A DNA stretch of 64,000 nucleotides, taken from assembly GCA_020744225.1 (NCBI GenBank), contig JAGMWG010000001.1:3596001-3660000 (forward strand), given 5' to 3'. The stretch comes from Paraphoma chrysanthemicola (Eukaryota; Ascomycota; Dothideomycetes; Pleosporales; Phaeosphaeriaceae). Shown piece after piece: positions 21,285 through 32,261 of this stretch (position 1 is the first letter of the stretch; every line of letters starts with the position of its first letter). The notes beneath the pieces were generated by a model that saw only the letters and a list, made by a program, of their open reading frames with translations, was not told the origin of the DNA and did not search any database. The position numbers were made by a program, and so were the translations under genes.

Positions 21285-21892
21285 GGTTGTGGATATGGAT
21301 ATCTATACTCGACTCCACACATACTTACAACGGAGCTTATGGGTTGTGGTCGTTACTGCCGTACTGTGGCGTAGGTGGTTAGCGTCTTGGCGGGGAGTGT
21401 GGTTGTCAGTCCCAGTTTGACACCTTGGTCCTTCGAAGGATCCAACACAACATCGCGAACTTCGATGCGGCGAAGCCAAATACACTCAGTCGTCATTAGA
21501 AAGTTGCCACAGGTTTGGCGCTGGGAAGCATGGGCTATGGATGCGCGTTTATGCACATGGTGGGTTTGTTCGGCGCAGCCTTGCTCGCCCTTGCAGCCTT
21601 GAAGTTCAGCCTCGCGGTGGCGTCAGGGGTGGCGCGGGCAGGAAGGCTGCAGCACAGCCTTTGCGCACCCTACAACTAGCTTACGCACACGCCGTTTTGT
21701 GGTTTCCAACAGTTTCAAGCCCTGTTTAGAGGCATTTCTTTTGTAACACGCTTCTTCAAAACTTATGCATTGGCTCTCTACTACACCAGGCCCCCGTGCT
21801 TGGGGTGGTGACTGTAGACTTCAATTGGTCTCATCGTTTCAATCTTCTCTTCCTTCTGTTCTTTCTTACACCTTCTCCCATCGGCTCAAGCC
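21285..21892. other. Intergenic region with repeat copy 2
   Basis: It holds the repeat at 21287-21399 and the promoter of the ankyrin gene. The last 80 bases are CT-rich. No gene is seen. Confidence 0.5.
21287..21399 (+). repeat. Dispersed repeat, copy 2 (partner at 17355-17468)
   Basis: It starts three bases after the last codon of the HET relic, so it may mark the breakpoint that truncated that gene. The region near 25132 shares tagcgtcttggc and a nearby cagtcccag, possibly a third, smaller fragment. Confidence 0.7.
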
Positions 21893-24730
21893 ATGGATCC
21901 ATTACTCTTTTTCCTTCTTGCGATTGGTCTATGTGCATCCGCGTATGGAACACAACTTGCCTACATTGACATCAATTCGCTACCTTTAGGTGCAGTAGCG
22001 AAGACCACGAATAGAAGAGTACGCCATCTGCGTATTGGGCCCGTCGTCTGCTTAATTCTGGCGGTCCTGGGTACCATTGTGGTGCCCATTACGGCCAGGG
22101 CTGATGGTCAGCCGTGCACCAATGAAAGCGAGGACATCAATCCGGACGTGGGTGGTCTTGGGGTGCTTATTGGACTCTTCTCACCATGTTTCGTACTTCT
22201 TTTAGTTATGTTTTTCGGTCACTTCTCGAATGGAAACACCGGAGCGAAGGAGCTGTGCATAGCTCAGTGCGCAAGTGAGTTGAGTGCGTTCCTCCTGTTC
22301 TTGGGCTAACGAACTTCAGATTTGACTTATCTCATGGTGAATCTAGCGAAAGGCATGTCAGGGCTGAACTCTCGAGAACTCACGATAGCCATCTCAAGCA
22401 TCGATGCTGTCAGTGCGTCGGTATCGATGAGTTTTGCCAATAAAGACGTCCTCGCAGCCCGCAAACTTGTTTCCTTGGGGTTCATCACGCAGCTCGTCGC
22501 TTTCGCCGTTGAGGGCGCCGCAATTTATAGCATCACGAGCGGTGCTATGATTACTTGTGGGACCATGGGCTCACAACCCTTCCGCCCAGCTTCGAGGTCC
22601 TGGTCTTGGGTATACTTTGTATCCCGGATAACAGTGGCTACCCTTCCTATTGGACTCGCTTTCCGACTCACTTCAAATTTGAACAAGATCGAAAACCGAA
22701 GCAGCAGAAGCCAAAGCATGCACGTCAGAGCAAAGCAACTATGGATCGAGCTCCCAACAACCTTGTCGACCAGCTATCTTACGTTTTGCTCGTTCGTATT
22801 TCTCCACGGAATTTCCATCGCCATGGTCTTACATGAGACCAAACCAATTGTGCGATCCTGGAAAACCTCATGGACCGAGTGGGGACAAAGCGCCAATGCC
22901 ATCGTAGCTGTGTTCGCCATTGGCCACGTCGTATATGTATGCAGTCGGCTTTTCAGAGCTCCTAATGATGTTAGTTCTTATGACGTTCCCGTTAGCGACG
23001 AACAATGGATACCGCCTCCCAACGCTACATCAGCTGATCAGCGAGGCAAACGGATGTCGGTATCCAGGCTATGGAAGACAGTGCGACGGCAACTGCAGAT
23101 ATTCGGATTGCGGTGGCCGTTCCATCTGCTACTGATGGTCCCGGATCACCTTCTGGTGGACGATTCAAGTCTGCTAAAGGTGCTAATGCGTCCATTGGAC
23201 TTGAGTATTCAGGATCTCGATCGGCTTTGGGAAAGGCTAGTGTTGAGTTTCCAACTCAACGACAAGGAAGCGGTCCTCGACTGCCTTGAACAAGGTGCTC
23301 CTACGGATCGAAAGGATGAAGATGGAAACTATCCGATACACTTAGCTGCTGCACTTTATGAGGATTCCGAAATCCTAAGACTAGCTCGTTCCAAGCCCAG
23401 GCCAGGATCCGATGCCAAAGACAACTTATTACTGCAAGACAGGAACAATCAAACTCCGTTGGAAATCGCTATCAATGAAAAGAAGCTTGGTGCCGTACGA
23501 TGGATCACGGCAAATTTGCCGCGAGAGAATGATGAAGCAACACTTTCGGCGTGCCGAGCCTTTGAGTTAGCCATCATGAAAGAACGGCTAGAGGTCTTGG
23601 ATACGTTGACACACTGCTGGCCGACTTGGCGAACGCTCGAAATCGGCAGAAAGGAGCAGAAGCATTCTCCCTTTTACTTTGCTATTCACCAGAAAAAAGA
23701 GAAAGCCGCGCGTCATCTCTTCCCGGATCTTCATTACAGGAATAAAAGTGTGATATCGTCAACACTGATCGACCTTGCATGGAAGACATATCATACAAAC
23801 TTGATGCATTGTATTTTGGAAGGAGACCCAAGGACCATATCGACTCAGCCATGGGACGTGCTAGAACACGACGAAAGAGTGCCAAGCTGCGGTCACCAAA
23901 TGAAACAGTCTTCTGTCGCGCGCGGAATAGTCGGAGCGATTCTCAGATCCCCTCTCAACACTGACGAGGTCCTAGCACTCTCGAAAGAGCTTGGGATCAC
24001 TGCCGACTTTCTTCTGACCATTCACGTCAAATTGGCCAGTCGTGCTAAAACCCCTCCCCGAAGACCCGAGCTGTGTGACCGCCTTCTTCTTTCGGTTGCT
24101 GCATTGAAACCAGCAACTTCCAAGTCTGTCCTGACTTCTCTGGCCATTCCTCTGGAAGTGTTAGATGCGACCGATGCTGATGATTTAGCTCAAGTTCAGC
24201 TTAAGAAAGCCTTGAATCGAAAAAGCGCACGAAGTAGGCTTTACAAGAGACATATCTTCACTCTACTTGCTGCGAGAAGTGACGTTGCTACTACATCCGA
24301 AGCATTGCGTACCATCGTAAACAAGTATCCTTACACAGAGAGTTGGCAAAACTTCTATTTCAAAGTCGCTGTCCTGCTGGTTTTCGGAGCGAATCCAGCC
24401 CTGTCAGATGACTGCAATCACAGACCCCGAGAGCATCTCCTGAAAACCACGAGGTGTCACAAAATCTGCAGCGATCCATGGCACAAATATGGCAAGAATT
24501 CTTCTATGCATATTGACTATCGCACATCGGCGAGTGGGCTTCTCAAACTTGCCGAGGACTTCTACAGAACTCAAGGAGAAGACAATCCGCTTCTTCCGTC
24601 CAATGGCATGTCTACGCGCGACAAGATCGGAATTGTTCAATCGTGGGAAGATCAAATGCGATCCGGTCGGTCCAATCCTGCACCTCTCGAAGTGGCCCAC
24701 AACATTGGTTGGATTGAAAACATGTATTAA
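21893..24730 (+). CDS. Multi-TM protein with C-terminal ankyrin repeats, 930 aa, unknown function
   Basis: Exons are 21893-22274 and 22320-24730, with a 45 nt intron at AAT(N)-LTYLM; phases close. The first 350 residues hold about seven hydrophobic segments, starting with MDPLLFFLLAIGLCASAYG, then IGPVVCLILAVLGTIVVPI, LIGLFSPCFVLLLVMFFG, LVSLGFITQLVAFAVEGAAI, and later ones up to AIVAVFAIGHVVYVCSRLF. Two Cys residues in the loop after TM2 could be paired. Ankyrin-type repeats begin near residue 460 (DRKDEDGNYPIHLAAALYED; NNQTPLEIAINEKKLGAVRW). The rest is helical without a motif I know. The architecture recalls a membrane receptor or channel with an ankyrin cytosolic part, but I see no pore or kinase signature. 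Confidence 0.8.
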
Positions 24731-25691
24731 CGCTACATCGCAAACCGATCACGGGAACACCTCGACTTCGACCTTTGAAGAATAAACAACGATGTGCCTC
24801 TTCTCTCACGTTATCGTGTGCTCGCTGAGGTGTACATGCATACATGGTCTGTGAACTATGCTTAGGTCATTGTACGACACACACGGATGGAGGCTTGATA
24901 CGCGCAAGAAGTAATGACACGTTTTTATCCAAGACCAGGCCTATCAATAGCTTGAATGCGAAGATCCGCAACATCTCCAGAACGAGGTGACAGGCTCAAC
25001 GCATTGCATGAATTTGTTTTTCTGCTGCCACTGCTGCATAGGTATGGTTCCTTCACTACTCCCCTTAGTGTAGTCTCCAGCCTTCACGCAAGACATGGCC
25101 TGTACTGTGTGATAAGTGTGGGAGGGGCAGTGTAGCGTCTTGGCAGTCCAGTCCCAGCATGCAGGTGGAACTATCGAGGTTCCGATTGCTTCCTCACTTA
25201 AACCAGGATACACTACTGCACCTGTGCAGCTCCGGTGGGACACTCCTGAGAACCTTCGCGTGCGTTTACGTCTACAGTACAACCTTTATAACACACTAAA
25301 GGCCTCGAAGCTACAACATGAAGGTTGTCTTTACTACTCTAACTATATTTGTATTTATCTGCACTGGCTGGAGATGAACTTGCGAACGGAATGGATTTGT
25401 TGTCCCACCGGAGCTGCGCGGGTGCAGTACTTTCAGCCTTGTTCGCTCGGCACCTCGCGACCATTGGCTTCTTGTAACATGTCGCAGTATCTTCCAAGAC
25501 TCCAAAAGCATGGTTCGCGCGCAGCACAAGACATGTGGCGTATTGCCGAGCCTACACCTTCTTTGGGCGGGGTTTTCAGCTGCCCAGGGCAAATACGAGA
25601 GAGTACATTTGAACACACAAGGCTGCACATTATGCGCGTGTCACTTGCATCTTGTTCCCGTTATCATCTGTCTGTCTACGCGCCCGCGAGA
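24731..25691. other. Intergenic region with an intact-looking MITE
   Basis: It separates the two large membrane-protein genes. It contains the element at 25216-25427. The remainder shows no gene. Confidence 0.6.
25216..25427 (+). mobile_element. MITE-like element, copy 2 (212 bp), TA-flanked with 27-bp terminal inverted repeats
   Basis: The left end (25216-25242, ctgcacctgtgcagctccgg...) and the inverted right end (25401-25427, tgtcccaccggagctgcgcg...) match at 25 of 27 positions; both differences are C/T. TA stands directly outside each end, as for Tc1/mariner-type insertions. It is too short to encode a transposase. Copy 1 lies at 9346-9559 in the other orientation. Confidence 0.85.
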
Positions 25692-27620
25692 ATGGCCCAG
25701 GTTACCGACTCGGGCAATAGTGCTGTCTACACTGGATTCTGGATTGATCATGGCAATGCAGCATACTTGACTCTTGAGAATCGTAACGCAAATGCGCTGA
25801 TATCGTTTCTGGCTATCGCTGTCACTCTTGCGGGGAATCGCAGTTGGAAAATTGTGCGGTTCGCTTTGTATCACGTTCTAAGTCGAAGGGATGGCGATGC
25901 ATTGCCAAGTGGTAGTACAAAGCGACAACTCCAGGTTATTCTAAGGAATGTAGTGACGGCGGGAAGTACTTTGGTCACGCTGGGTGAGCTTTTGTGGGAT
26001 AATCGGCAGAAGGCGAAGAAAAGAGACAACTACCAACATCCTTCCGAAGCTGGGAAGGTCTCGCAGCGGAAGACTGGAAGAGCCACCTCGCTCATACTCA
26101 TTGCGGCTGTTCATTATGTCGCCTATATTGCCGCCGGTATTTTGACCTCTTACATCGTCGTCGGCCGTCTTGTTGTGTCGCGCACGATTCCCAGCTGTGG
26201 CCAGTGGACTGGACGGGACACTAGCGAATTGGCATCGATGCTTACCTGGCAGTCTTTACGACTCAACGAGACGCAAGACGCAGATAATTATGTCCGGAAC
26301 TGCTATCCACTTGGCGTCTCACGCGGTATTCTGGACTGCGACAAGTTGGTCACACGGTCTCTATCGTACCACCTCGAGCACAATGTGCAATGTCCGTTTG
26401 GCAGCGAGCTCTGCTCGGAAAGACCAAATGGCGCACTTGTGTTGGACAGCGGAGCAATTTCTTTCCAAAATCTGGGCATCAATACAAAGTTTGCGAGGAC
26501 TTTGTCGGTACAGCGGCGCAGCGTATGTGCTGTGGTACCGGACACCCCATTCCTCGATCAGCAGAGTCTCGGAAGAGATGGCGTAGAGAGACGATCCTAT
26601 ACTTTCTATCTTCCAACGGATCCAAATGAAGCGCGAGGCGCGTGGTATCGCAACTCGAACTCGAGCGGCACGTACGATTTGCAATCATATCATCTCATAT
26701 TCTCGCCAGCAAACATTGTCGAATCTCTCCGTCCTACCACAAATGATCATGACCCAAGCGTCATCTACCTGCGCTCTAACGGCGTACAGTTCTTGACGGA
26801 ACACGAGGACCCCTGGTTCTCGGTTCACACGCAGACAAAGTTTGACAACAGTAGCGGAGACATACCTCCCGGATTCGTCCGTTGGGAAACGGATCGCTTC
26901 CTCAACATCATCGCGTGCAAAGAGGCTATCCGATTCTGTGGCCATTCCACAAGTCCAGAGAATTGCACACCGTACACAGGCCTCAACACAGCCTTAAAGA
27001 GTGTGACGAATGCAACTGCAACTCTTTCCAGCATACTAGGTATTCAGAACGGGTCCAAAGATTACGATGAGTTGTCGAAGCTATACGCGCTCGTAGCGTT
27101 GAGCGCGGACCTCACGTCCATACCTGGAAGTATCCAGCACCGTCAAGCTCCAAGCGCATTGCAAGCTGCACGCTATCTTGAGACAATTGTACAGTTTCAT
27201 CTCGAGCCCGAGCAGTGGAAAGTCGAACTCGAGTATTGGTTCGCAATGGCGCTTGCGCGCCTACAACTCGCCGTCTTCAACACCATCGAGAAGCCACCCA
27301 GCGTCAATGAATCGCAAGCAATTAATCTATGGGACAGAGCGGGTTTGCAACAGTTATGTGGAAGGGTGAAGTACCATTCGCCAAACCATACTACGTTGAG
27401 CACTGTAGGGTTTGGCGTCACGCTGGGGTTAGTAGGACTGCTTACGCTACTTAGCTTTGTGGACGTGTTTCTCGGGTGGCTGTCTATGCCTTGGGCAAAG
27501 AGCACGACAGCGAGGTGGAATGAACTGGAGAATTTGAGTTTGCTGGAAGAGTTGGAGAAGTGGGAAGGCGATGTGAGGAGGAATGTCGATCCGCTTATGA
27601 TTGCGGTGGAGACGAAATAA
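25692..27620 (+). CDS. Large fungal membrane protein of unknown function, 642 aa
   Basis: A single exon. The open frame reaches back to 25116, but that part crosses the MITE, so I start at the ATG at 25692 (MAQVTDSGNSAVYTGFWIDH). The opening V-Y-T-G-F-W-x-x-H-G is the hallmark of a widespread Pezizomycotina family with no assigned function. Membrane segments: NALISFLAIAVTLAGNRSW (about 35-55), a long one after a basic loop (SLILIAAVHYVAYIAAGILT), and a last one near the end (GVTLGLVGLLTLLSFVDVFL). Between the second and last lies a 350-residue region with many NxS/T sites and about eleven Cys residues, so probably extracellular. The tail is short, acidic and cytosolic. It neighbours another multi-TM gene on the same strand. 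Confidence 0.8.
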   Translation: MAQVTDSGNSAVYTGFWIDHGNAAYLTLENRNANALISFLAIAVTLAGNRSWKIVRFALYHVLSRRDGDALPSGSTKRQLQVILRNVVTAGSTLVTLGELLWDNRQKAKKRDNYQHPSEAGKVSQRKTGRATSLILIAAVHYVAYIAAGILTSYIVVGRLVVSRTIPSCGQWTGRDTSELASMLTWQSLRLNETQDADNYVRNCYPLGVSRGILDCDKLVTRSLSYHLEHNVQCPFGSELCSERPNGALVLDSGAISFQNLGINTKFARTLSVQRRSVCAVVPDTPFLDQQSLGRDGVERRSYTFYLPTDPNEARGAWYRNSNSSGTYDLQSYHLIFSPANIVESLRPTTNDHDPSVIYLRSNGVQFLTEHEDPWFSVHTQTKFDNSSGDIPPGFVRWETDRFLNIIACKEAIRFCGHSTSPENCTPYTGLNTALKSVTNATATLSSILGIQNGSKDYDELSKLYALVALSADLTSIPGSIQHRQAPSALQAARYLETIVQFHLEPEQWKVELEYWFAMALARLQLAVFNTIEKPPSVNESQAINLWDRAGLQQLCGRVKYHSPNHTTLSTVGFGVTLGLVGLLTLLSFVDVFLGWLSMPWAKSTTARWNELENLSLLEELEKWEGDVRRNVDPLMIAVETK

Positions 27621-28108
27621 TCTGTCCTGACCGCTGGAAATAGTAAACGAGGCTGTGCTGGATTTATAATCTGATACTGCTGGCATGTATTGCGGGCGAT
27701 TGCGACATGTCACAGCCTTGTCTGTCGACGTCTGCCTTGCGGTTCGCCGATGGTCCCGCAAACCCATCAATAGACTCAGATCATAGCAGCCTTTCAAGGC
27801 ACCTTCAAACACCGAAGACCACTCAAAGGTCAGAAATCAGAACGTGCCCACCCTAGCTAGAAGTCGTGTTGTGGGGTCCTCTCTTCCAACCTTGGCACAG
27901 CCACACCACCATGCCCAATCCAGTCACCGAAGGCTCCGCCCACCCATCAGCCTCGTGAATACGGACAACGCGAAGGAGAGCGCGAACACAGAGAATTTGA
28001 TGCCTGGTGATATGACGGCCTCATACTTAAATCAACGACTGCAACATCTACCGCCGTCATCACATCTCCAAACACATATACATCCCATTCCTCCACACGT
28101 GACCCACC
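27621..28108. other. Intergenic stretch
   Basis: A frame at 27844-28194 overlaps the start of the next gene in another frame and is not supported. The sequence just before 28109 is C/A-rich (promoter or 5' UTR). Confidence 0.5.
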
Positions 28109-28537
28109 ATGGGTCTCGCAACACTCTTCAAATCATGCTTCGGCAAGACCAAGAAATCGAAAATACCTGCACCGACTACGACGACGGTTCCTGACCCGGT
28201 TCCGTTGACGACGCATACCGCACCTGCGGTATATGAGCCCAAGCCAGTCGAGAAACCAAGAGATGTGACGCCAGTTGCGAAACCTACACCAACACCAGCG
28301 CCAGCACCTAAAGTCACACCCAAAATCACGAATTACTCCTCGCCTTCGTATGGCGGTGGAGGTGGCGGCGGAGGCGGAGGGCACACGAGCACATCGACTT
28401 CAGGGTATTATAGCTCGAGCTATGCTGGAGGAGGCTACGGTGGCGATGGCGGAGGTGGGGGCTGCGGAGGAGGCGGAGGCGGAGGTGGTGACGGGGGAGG
28501 AGGTGGTGATGGAGGGGGCGGAGGTGGTGGAGATTGA
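28109..28537 (+). CDS. Glycine-rich small protein with a probable lipid-anchor N-terminus, 142 aa
   Basis: A single exon with a good Kozak context (CACC-ATGG). The N-terminus MGLATLFKSCFGKTKKSK has Gly2, a Cys at position 10 and a basic patch, a pattern seen in N-acylated or palmitoylated proteins. The myristoylation consensus is imperfect because position 6 is Leu. A Thr/Pro-rich linker follows (residues 20-75), then an almost pure Gly tail with scattered Tyr, Ser and Asp. The tail is DNA low complexity (ggtggagg repeats at 28350-28530), so length variation between strains is likely. No known domain; the role is unknown. Confidence 0.6.
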   Translation: MGLATLFKSCFGKTKKSKIPAPTTTTVPDPVPLTTHTAPAVYEPKPVEKPRDVTPVAKPTPTPAPAPKVTPKITNYSSPSYGGGGGGGGGGHTSTSTSGYYSSSYAGGGYGGDGGGGGCGGGGGGGGDGGGGGDGGGGGGGD

Positions 28538-29310
28538 GTTGGAGGTTTGAGTGGAGGTATTAAGGAGATCTCATACGCGCTGGTGAATAGACTTGATTGC
28601 ATATGTAATGAAAATGCACGGATTGTAAGACATTTAAGCAAGTGATAGGGATATATTCATTGATAATATATCGTTTTATATCGCGTTTGGAATTGGAGTT
28701 CTTGTGGACTCGTATCGTCTAGGGCTAGAATGTTTTCGAAGGAGGCTGAGAATGAGGTACCGGGCAAGGAATTAAGTACCACTTTTTAAGTCCTAGTGTC
28801 AGCTAAGTGAAGGTATTTAGCGATTTTCTCTTGCCTTTGTGCGAATGAATGTAGTCTTATATAGGTCCATCAACCAACAGCAGACCTATTCACCCTTGTC
28901 TCGGCGTACCTAGTATCGCCCAGCGCAACACCATAAACCCTCCAGAGTTTTTATACCAATGCTGAGGCTCTGAACTCTTCAATATCACTGTACATTCCAG
29001 CTCTTCTGAACCTCTTGACTCCACCATACACATCCAACCGTCTTGACTTTGCAACCTTCCCCAAATCTTCTTACTCTAGCTTGCCACCAGTTTCATGTTC
29101 GTAGGTCCCTTTTGTTCAACAACCTTTCAGCCCACTTGCATAAGCACGCGGGCCGAATACGTTCGTCCAGTCGTACGTCGGACGGTCTGTCAAGCAATCC
29201 AACAGCCGATACTATTCGTAATTCTGCATCATACTGGCATGCCCGTACGCACGTATGTTCGCAAACACCACCACATTTCATCCAACCATCTTCATCAATC
29301 TTGATTATAT

Positions 29311-29574
29311 TCAAGAACCCCCACCGCCACTGAACCCCGCATGCGCGTATCTCGACACGTAGTACCCGCTGGACCCGCGCTCGCCGTGGAGAGCAGGATA
29401 CGTAGATGCCATTGCTATTCGCTGCTTGTACTCCCCTCTGTACTCATACTCGTCGCAATATGTGCTTGGTTTCGTGGGTGAATGTTGTGGTGTACCAGAA
29501 ACACGTCGCACACGTGGATGAACGAGATGGGCGAAGCATGATGATAGGAGTGCGAAAAAGGTCATGATGTGCAT
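29311..29574 (-). CDS. Possible small secreted protein, 87 aa (weak)
   Basis: The frame begins MHIMTFFALLSSCFAHLVHP, which could serve as a signal peptide, and ends in a Tyr/Gly/Ser-rich tail (GYYVSRYAHAGFSGGGGS). It has only a few Cys residues and no known motif. The frame stays open upstream into the 144 bp repeat, which lowers confidence. It could equally be chance. Confidence 0.2.
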   Translation of the reverse strand: MHIMTFFALLSSCFAHLVHPRVRRVSGTPQHSPTKPSTYCDEYEYRGEYKQRIAMASTYPALHGERGSSGYYVSRYAHAGFSGGGGS

Positions 29575-29836
29575 GGGACTCGATACGATACGGTCTGCGC
29601 GTAAGTCATGGGCGTAAAAACTGCTGGAAACTCGTAAGTGTGGTTGGTGAAGAATGTTGGCGATGGAGGAAGGAACGAGGTGTACTTCATTGTGCATGTT
29701 TTGGGAATGATCTGATTGGTGCGTTAATTTAAACACACTACTGCTCTGCAGCAAGGAAATCAGATGCGGAATGTAGACACGTGAGATACTAGGACACATG
29801 GGACCGCCAGGCATCGCCATAATTCGTAAGCGTCGT

Positions 29837-29980
29837 CGTTCAATTGTCGCAGACCGACAGCTCTGGAGTTTCTGCAATACAGGGGCCTGAGTATATTCAA
29901 AGTATTTTCCTACTTTTAGTTTCTTCTTGCAAAATACCCTGATGCCATACAGCCACATCAGAAGCTGCAAAATGAAGGAG
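29837..29980 (+). repeat. Short repeat copy A, downstream of dus3 (partner at 32337-32480)
   Basis: It aligns without length change to 32337-32480 (both 144 bp): shared blocks include gcagaccgac, tacttttagttt and tacagccacatcagaa. The centre can fold as a hairpin (agtatttt...aaaatac). The match may fade outward to about 29768. Confidence 0.85.
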
Positions 29981-29994
29981 ACCGCATGTTGCTT

Positions 29995-32261
29995 TTAACC
30001 CTCTGCTTCGATCTCGTACGCGTTCGACTTGTGCTTTGGCTCAAACTTGAAGTTCGGATGAGCAGGACCGAGGAACATCTCGCTGTGTGATTGTTAGCAA
30101 TGATTTGCCATACCTACTCATTGGGAACTTACCTCAGCTTGATCCAGTCTTTGTAGTGCTCGCTAGCCATCAAGGTTTCCAGATCATTTCGGCCTCTGAA
30201 CCTAGGTGGGCGATCCTGGATATTCGGCGGCAGATGCTCTAGCAAGCCGACCGGGACGTAGCGATGTGCAAAGCTTAGCCACTCGAGCAAGAAGCGACGT
30301 GTCGTGCCAATGCCCAGCTCATCTGATCCCCAAGTTTGCAATCCATACTTTGCGAATTTCTCAATATAGGCAAGACGTTCAGTGGCGGTTTTGTCAAGAT
30401 ACTGTCCGTTTTCAATCTCCTCGAAGATCCAGGGCTTGATAAGAGCGCCTCGGCCGATCATTACAGAGTCGACGCCCGCGTTATCCAAGTGGTTGTAGTA
30501 GTCTTCGTGCGAATAGCAGTCGCCGTTGCCGACAAAGTAGACGTGTCCGCCATTGGCGAGGTCACGAGGGTCCGCTTCAGCGATGGTATCGGTCTGTGCG
30601 GCCTTCTCTTTCTGCAATCTCTTAATCAATGCAGAGCACTCAGCAATGTATGACCAGTCCGCGCTCTTAGAGTAGCGCTGCTGCTTACTCCTGCCATGCA
30701 GTGTGATCGCCGCGACGCCAGAGGTACCCTTGCCAGACTCGACTGCCTCGTAACCTCCGAGTACAAGCCGACGGACGAGCTTCTGTGCGGTCGGATTATT
30801 GTCTTTGGTACCCATGCGGATCTTCACGGTGATGGGAACCTCTTTTGAGACATAGCCCATGCCACGTAAGATGTTCTCGAGCTTGGCTTCGTTATCGAGC
30901 AGAGCAGACCCACTGCCCTTCTCGCACACGAGATTGATCGGGCAGCCGCAGTTCAGGTCTATAGCGCGCAGCTTCGGGCAGTGGTCAGTCAGGAGCTCGA
31001 CAGTCTTGTTTGCGAGCCACGGCTTGTTAGCTGCGATCTGGGCACCAAAACGCAAGTCCGTTGCATTGTCGTAGCCCTGCACCACTGTGCCCTTGTTTTG
31101 GATCCTCGGAGCAGCAGTCTCTGATTCGTGCGCCTTCATGAGCGCCCACTCGCCTCGCTCGCCCTGAATCAGGGGCATGCCCATTGCCATCTCGCTCCAT
31201 GTAACTTGACAACCGAGATCTACGCAAAGTCTTCGGTAAGGTAGGTTACCCTGGGTTGTCAGAGGTGCCAGAACCGGAGTCTCGGGTCCGTAGTATAACC
31301 GGCGCTTCTCTGAAGGCTTGAACGGTGCTTCGACATACTCGGCTCTCCGTGCTTCCTTTTCTTCCTTGAGTCCTTCATTGTCACCATGATGCGCATCGAA
31401 AAGCTCTCGTTCGGCGTCTTTGTTGGTGTTGATCCACTCGAGGTACTGGTCTGAGCGTGGCGTGCCCAACTTCCGCCTTGACAGTCCAAACTTGACTTCC
31501 TTAGAAACAATGTTAACCACCTCAGCCTCGTCTTCATCCAGATCCTTGAGCTTTGCCTTTCGATCCGCATCTTCGCGCAGGACCAACTCTTGCCTGCCAT
31601 CCTCGGTGGTCCGCTCTTTGGAATGGCTGCCAGCGAAGCGGCACTTCCAGCCAAGATGACACACTCCTTTGACTTCGTAGACTGGACACTGTCCGTTGAA
31701 GGTGGTCAGGTCCTCCCGTCGGCCTTCCTTCAAGTACCGCCTAAGATCGTGCTCGAACTTGCACTTCTCGCCAAACTTGCATTCGGCTGGTGAGAACTCG
31801 TTGTGCAGTGCACGGGTACTGCAAAGAGGTAGCTTATCTTGGGAGCTACCAAACGTTCGACTGGTGTTTTGGCCTTTTTGTTTCTTGTCCTTTTTATTGT
31901 TCTTGCCCTTGCGGTTATCGCGGCCGTCGCTTCCAGCCGCCTTGTGGCGAGCATCTGCAGCCTCCGCAGCATCATCGTCCATAACCTCACGCACAACCTC
32001 TGCCTTATTGTCGCCCCGATGTATGATGTACCTGTTGATGTTAGTGAAGAATCTATCCTACGGTCTGTTCTTGGCTTACTCCGCCTTAATTGGCGCAACA
32101 CCCTTCTGTCTTTTGACCGCCGAGTCTGCCATCTCTACGTCCTCACTGCCAGTGCGCGTTCGTTTCTTGTCGCTGGTTTGTTCCGGACTGGCGTTGGATT
32201 CATTGTTGCCACTAGGGACGTTGGGCTCCCCCGCCATGACTTCATCACCTTCACCTGCCAT
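29995..32261 (-). CDS. dus3: tRNA-dihydrouridine(47) synthase Dus3
   Basis: Exons on the minus strand are 32261-32080, 32031-30133 and 30082-29995, closing to 722 aa. After an acidic/basic N-terminus there are two CCCH zinc fingers at about residues 120-195 ([30 protein letters not shown]), a mark of the Dus3 branch. The flavin TIM barrel follows, beginning [15 protein letters not shown], with the catalytic Cys in [20 protein letters not shown] (near residue 422), then [23 protein letters not shown] and [13 protein letters not shown]. The enzyme reduces U47 in the variable loop of tRNAs with FMN and NADPH and also modifies some mRNAs. Length fits yeast Dus3 (668 aa) with a longer N-terminus. 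Both ends of the gene sit next to copies of one repeat. Confidence 0.95.

Larger units (their letters stand above)
28538..29994. other. Intergenic region, includes repeat copy A
   Basis: Apart from a weak small frame on the minus strand (29311-29574), I see no gene. A 144 bp repeat lies at 29837-29980, 14 bases from the dus3 stop codon. Confidence 0.5.

Noticed and set aside
25116..25691. 192-codon N-terminal extension of the 642-aa membrane protein
   Set aside because: It reads through the MITE and lacks any membrane or signal feature. The family-type start is at 25692.
18020..28537. Secondary-metabolite or other biosynthetic cluster
   Set aside because: No synthase, P450, transporter or pathway regulator is present; genes are membrane proteins and relics.
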